From: Fremontodendron californicum
Taxonomy: Eukaryota > Streptophyta > Magnoliopsida > Malvales > Malvaceae
Length of the DNA: 64,000 nucleotides
Direction of reading: 5' to 3'
NCBI GenBank assembly: GCA_030761205.1
Contig: JAULJL010000004.1
Span: forward strand, 39,466,172-39,530,171
Translations under genes and position numbers: made by a program
Notes under the pieces: generated by a model
Seen by the model: only the letters and a program-made list of their open reading frames with translations
Databases searched by the model: none
Told to the model about the DNA's origin: nothing
In this document: piece by piece, positions 60,514-64,000 of the stretch
Layout of the letters: each line of letters starts with the position of its first letter
Position numbering within the stretch: position 1 is the first letter of the stretch

Positions 60514-60704
60514 CTATGTTGCTTCGACTCTTCATTTTTTATCTGTGTCCGACATCCGTGTCCAACGTATATCCGGACATGGGTATGGGAATATAATCCT
60601 CTAAGGATCCTCCAAATACATGGAAATCTAAAAAAAAAAATTGAACATACCCGTATCGGACACATACTCGTATCCGACACTCGCACCTGAGTCCAAGTAA
60701 GATA
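60514..60704 (-). mobile_element. MITE family B, copy 3, in the SD2-5 3' UTR
   Basis: 191 bp with ends CTATGTTGCTTCGACTC and GTCCAAGTAAGATA, plus the same GTGTCCGACA and GGACATGGGTA internal motifs as the other copies. The flanks AATGGAAAG (60505-60513) and GATGGAAAG (60705-60713) form a 9-bp duplication with one mismatch. It starts 15 nt after the kinase stop codon. Confidence 0.85.
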
Positions 60705-60719
60705 GATGGAAAGTGATTG

Positions 60720-63182
60720 TTATCTTGGACCAGAAAGGCGCACAGCTGAAAGATAAGCATCACTGTTGCTGTCTGATGGTGCTGAGGCTGAGGCTGAGGA
60801 TGTGCCCTCTCCACTCATGGTCATCGATTTAAAGAAACTTGAATAAAGGCGAGATCCTAATGGAGAAGACATTGGTGGGTTTGGAACAGGGGAGAGACCT
60901 TCTAGCATTTGAACAACTTTGGTCATTGATGGCCTTAAATGCATATCTTCCTGTATGCACCATAATGCAACTTTGATAGCAGTATAAGCTCTCTCATCTT
61001 CCCCTTCTATATTCAGCCTCGAATCGAGGATATCTCTCAGCTTCCCTTCGTCTAACATCTTAAAAGCATAGGATGGCAAATAAGATTTCTCTGAAGATTC
61101 TCCCGGGTCGAAGTTTTTTCTTCCACCAATGATTTCTAGCAGCAGCATGCCGTAGCTGTAAACATCACTCTTCTCTGATATCGCATAGTTTGTGATCCAC
61201 TCGGGTGCAAGGTACCCTCTGGTGCCCCTTAGAGTAGTGAAAACATGGCTTTGCTCTCGAGTCATTAGCTTTGCCAAGCCAAAATCTGAGACTTTGGCTA
61301 GGAAATTGTCATCAAGCAATACGTTTTCTGGCTTTATGTCACAATGCACAATCTTTGCATCACAATCTTCATGGAGATAAGCTAGCCCTTTTGCTGTTCC
61401 CACTGCAATATTGAATCTTGTTCCCCATTCCAGCTGGGCTTCTTCTCTGTTTCTCTTGAAGATCCATTTATCTAAGGAACCATTCGCCAAGTATTCATAA
61501 GCAAGAAGTCGATAGCTTCCTTCAGCACAAAAGCCTTTCAATCTGACCAGGTGGAGATGATGGATACTGCCGATAATACCAACTTCAGCTCGAAATTCTT
61601 TCTTTCCCTGACCAATGCCTTCCAATTTCTTCACAGCAACTTCAGTTCCATCTCGAAGAGTTCCTCGGTATACTGAGCCAAATCCTCCATGCCCAAGCTT
61701 AACAGCGAAGTTATTTGTAGCAGTTCGAAGGTCATTGTAAGCGAAACGAGTAGGCATCCCAGTTAAAGCCTCCAAGAAATTATCCTCTTCTGAAGTCTCA
61801 TCAGGAGATTCTGGCATTTTTTTCTTTTTCTTGTAGTATCGATATGACACAAAGAGTAAGCCAAAAATGACAAGTACTGTAGAAACAGCTATAATCACAA
61901 CATAGGGGAAGCGTTTTTTGCCTCCTCCATCCACTTCACCATTTTCATTGCTGGACATCTTGACAAAAGCAGCTAAATCAGACTGCTGTTTAGAGTTTTG
62001 GAAGCTACCAACCTGGTCAAACAGGAAACAATTCCTGGAGCTATTGTCATAGAACATAGCCATACAGGAACAATTACTAAGGCAGGATGCTTTGCAACCA
62101 CTAATATCAGTTTTTGACGAGGGAGAAACGTAGCCAAGTGCAAAATAATTGATCCCAGTTCCAGCATCTACAAGACTTACAGAATCCTTTCCCTGACTGC
62201 AGGGAGAGGCAATACCTGTTTTGCAAGCGCTCGAACTAATCCCTGATGGACACTGGCACTTAGTGTTGCCTGAAGGTCCTGAACAAACAAAATATGGCTG
62301 ACAAGCTTCTGGTGTGCCACATGGATCATCTGGAATTTTTGTTGCCGAAGAGGACCCTTTAGCATGAAGATTGAAGAAAGATATAAAGCCATCACTTCCT
62401 AAAACTGCAATCCAAGTCGCATTTGCATCAATAGGATCTGAGATTTTAAATTGCCACAACAAGACTTTGCTTTCATCAAAGAAACTCCATGAATTTGCAT
62501 CAATAGATGCTAAAGTGACTTCCCCACCATTTTTATTAATGTTTCTTCGCGTGTCCTTCCCCATGGACCAATAGGGCTGCGGAGTTGAGTAACCTGCTGA
62601 AAGAATCATGTCGCCGGACTTGATTTCGAGGATATAGCTCAAGTTACTGGAGCTAGGATCGCTTATAAGTCTCATTCCTTCTCTAAACTCTTGGTTCAAA
62701 ATAAGGGTATTGGAGGGATGAGCAAAACTCTGCCACATTACTCTGCCATCATTCCCTTGCAAAACCAAATTTCCTGAATCCTGCAATACCATAGCAGAAA
62801 CTCCTTTGTCACCAGTATTTGTCGTCCAAACAACATTTCCTCCTTTCTGTAATAACACGTTGCCATTTTTGTTAAACACAAATAGATCAGAATTTGAAAC
62901 AGGGAAGTTTCTGTTAGCCGCCCAGATTACTGTTGTAGTCTCCATGTGCATGACAACTAGTAGAAACAATGTGACATCTGAGGTAGTGGTAAAGCCAAAA
63001 CCAAAATCTGAGTTGTTAGATACAAGAAACAACCCATTATTGTCGATCCAATTCATTTGAGAACCTTGAAAACCCGGTTCAATCGTCCCAATACTTTGAA
63101 AGCTAGCCGTACAGATTTTAGAGAAAAAAAGGGTAGACAGTGCAAAAAAGCCCAGGAAACGAATATACCCCCCACTTTCCAT
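60720..63182 (-). CDS. SD25: G-type lectin S-receptor-like Ser/Thr kinase SD2-5
   Basis: A single exon of 820 aa (Arabidopsis SD2-5 is about 821). The order is a signal peptide (about 1-26), a bulb-type lectin region (about 50-160), a Cys-rich PAN/apple-like region (about 328-410), a membrane helix (about 426-446) and a kinase. Kinase features are GHGGFG at 497-502, Lys518, HCD at 613-615 (non-RD, Cys in place of Arg) and DFG at 633-635. The C-terminal SAVRLSGPR is characteristic of SD2-5. The protein is a plasma-membrane receptor kinase with an unknown ligand; non-RD kinases are often linked to immunity. No frameshift. The start at 63182 gives a proper signal peptide. Confidence 0.95.
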   Translation of the reverse strand: MESGGYIRFLGFFALSTLFFSKICTASFQSIGTIEPGFQGSQMNWIDNNGLFLVSNNSDFGFGFTTTSDVTLFLLVVMHMETTTVIWAANRNFPVSNSDLFVFNKNGNVLLQKGGNVVWTTNTGDKGVSAMVLQDSGNLVLQGNDGRVMWQSFAHPSNTLILNQEFREGMRLISDPSSSNLSYILEIKSGDMILSAGYSTPQPYWSMGKDTRRNINKNGGEVTLASIDANSWSFFDESKVLLWQFKISDPIDANATWIAVLGSDGFISFFNLHAKGSSSATKIPDDPCGTPEACQPYFVCSGPSGNTKCQCPSGISSSACKTGIASPCSQGKDSVSLVDAGTGINYFALGYVSPSSKTDISGCKASCLSNCSCMAMFYDNSSRNCFLFDQVGSFQNSKQQSDLAAFVKMSSNENGEVDGGGKKRFPYVVIIAVSTVLVIFGLLFVSYRYYKKKKKMPESPDETSEEDNFLEALTGMPTRFAYNDLRTATNNFAVKLGHGGFGSVYRGTLRDGTEVAVKKLEGIGQGKKEFRAEVGIIGSIHHLHLVRLKGFCAEGSYRLLAYEYLANGSLDKWIFKRNREEAQLEWGTRFNIAVGTAKGLAYLHEDCDAKIVHCDIKPENVLLDDNFLAKVSDFGLAKLMTREQSHVFTTLRGTRGYLAPEWITNYAISEKSDVYSYGMLLLEIIGGRKNFDPGESSEKSYLPSYAFKMLDEGKLRDILDSRLNIEGEDERAYTAIKVALWCIQEDMHLRPSMTKVVQMLEGLSPVPNPPMSSPLGSRLYSSFFKSMTMSGEGTSSASASAPSDSNSDAYLSAVRLSGPR

Positions 63183-64000
63183 TAGAAAACTCCAAAAGTT
63201 GAGCCAAAATAAGGAGTCTTTTTAGAAAAGAACAACTAAATAAACCCGGAAAGACAAAAAAGAAGGAAAATTTCCTCACCCTAAAAGGCTTAAAACCAAG
63301 GAAGACATATAGAAAGACAAACGGGTTTCCTACTGTCTATAAAGGAAGCAGCCAAGCATAATTTCTGGGTTTCAGAAATTTAATCTACCAAACTCCTCCC
63401 AAAACATTATTTGGCAAATCTTTTGCACCAAACTGACAACATAGTTCCTGGAACACAAAATTTTAGCTCTGAAGGAAGCAGATTTGAAGACATATTAAGC
63501 TAACTAGTCCTATATTCGAAAAAGTTCAGATTTCGGAATACAAAGAGAAAAGAAAGGAATTTTTACATTTACAAATAGAAATGAAAGCAAAACAAATCAT
63601 ATATTTGCCAGAAACTACTTTTTAGGGTGAGAAACCAAATTAATGGTAAGCTTTAAGAATTTAAAGTTCAGATTTTTTGTCACAGCTCAAAAGAAATAAA
63701 AAAAAAAAAAAACCCCTCAAAATTCAAGAAAGACCTACCTATAATAGGATCAAAAGAAAGGAACAGAATCAGAAATGGAAAAGACAAGTTGACAACTGAT
63801 GGGCACTCCTGATTTGCCCATGAAATGGAACGTACAAAAAGACCAGAACCGACTAGAATTGATGGATGCTCTTCACCCTGCCATGAAATGAAAAGCTTTT
63901 TTTTGGAGAAACACAGAATGGTAAAAAGAGAAGCAAATTCAGAAGTGTTCTCCTATTGACATCAGCAGTAATTCTAAAGAAGATATAGTTTAAAGGAGAC
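63183..64000 (-). other. Leader and upstream region of SD2-5
   Basis: No further gene is visible. The stretch is purine-rich on the plus strand, as expected for a pyrimidine-rich 5' UTR on the minus strand. A possible donor (ATTATAG|GTAGGTC) near 63740 suggests a leader intron, but this is weak. Confidence 0.35.

Overview
The window is plant nuclear DNA from a eudicot, probably a rosid. The evidence is AT-rich intergenic DNA with many MITE-type repeats, spliced genes with GT-AG and some GC-AG introns, and protein families found only in plants (L-type and G-type lectin receptor kinases, RDR6, EBF F-box proteins, WVD2-like TPX2 proteins). I cannot name the species. I recognise no rRNA, tRNA, CRISPR array, prokaryotic operon or virus-derived gene. 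Exon coordinates were read by eye from splice motifs, reading phase and family conservation, so individual junctions can be a few bases off.

Layout. (1) 133-2418, minus: L-type lectin receptor kinase, three exons. (2) 4053-8281, minus: UAP56-type DECD-box RNA helicase, eleven exons, with one GC-AG intron and a 362-bp tandem duplication in another intron. (3) 8.8-14.8 kb: gene-poor and AT-rich, with several inverted-repeat (MITE or foldback) elements. (4) 17257-21567, plus: RDR6, two coding exons, with a probable long leader intron. (5) 24610-27998 and 29011-32135, plus: tandem alpha-type phospholipase D genes. Each carries a copy of the same Mutator-like MITE, in a different intron. (6) 34031-36501, plus: small DUF4050 protein, five exons, with a second GC-AG intron. 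(7) 36.5-42.4 kb: microsatellites and repeats, no gene. (8) 42964-45949, plus: EIN3-binding F-box protein with a long U-rich 3' UTR and upstream ORFs. (9) 48853-49475, plus: TPR-protein pseudogene with many lesions. (10) 50757-54043, minus: WVD2-like TPX2-domain protein. (11) 58.1-59.06 kb: less AT-rich patch with a 12-bp minisatellite. (12) 60720-63182, minus: intronless G-type lectin kinase of the SD2-5 type, with a MITE starting about 15 nt after its stop codon.

The genes do not form one pathway. RDR6 makes double-stranded RNA for trans-acting siRNAs and gene silencing. UAP56 acts in splicing and mRNA export. The PLDs make phosphatidic acid. EBF targets EIN3-type ethylene transcription factors for degradation. 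The WVD2-like protein binds microtubules. The two lectin kinases are surface receptors. The order PLD-PLD-DUF4050-EBF-(TPR)-WDL-SD2-5 matches, from memory, pieces of three Arabidopsis segments, so it is probably an old conserved block. The least expected items are the two GC-AG introns, three MITE families with visible target-site duplications, and the broken TPR gene at what looks like its ancestral position.
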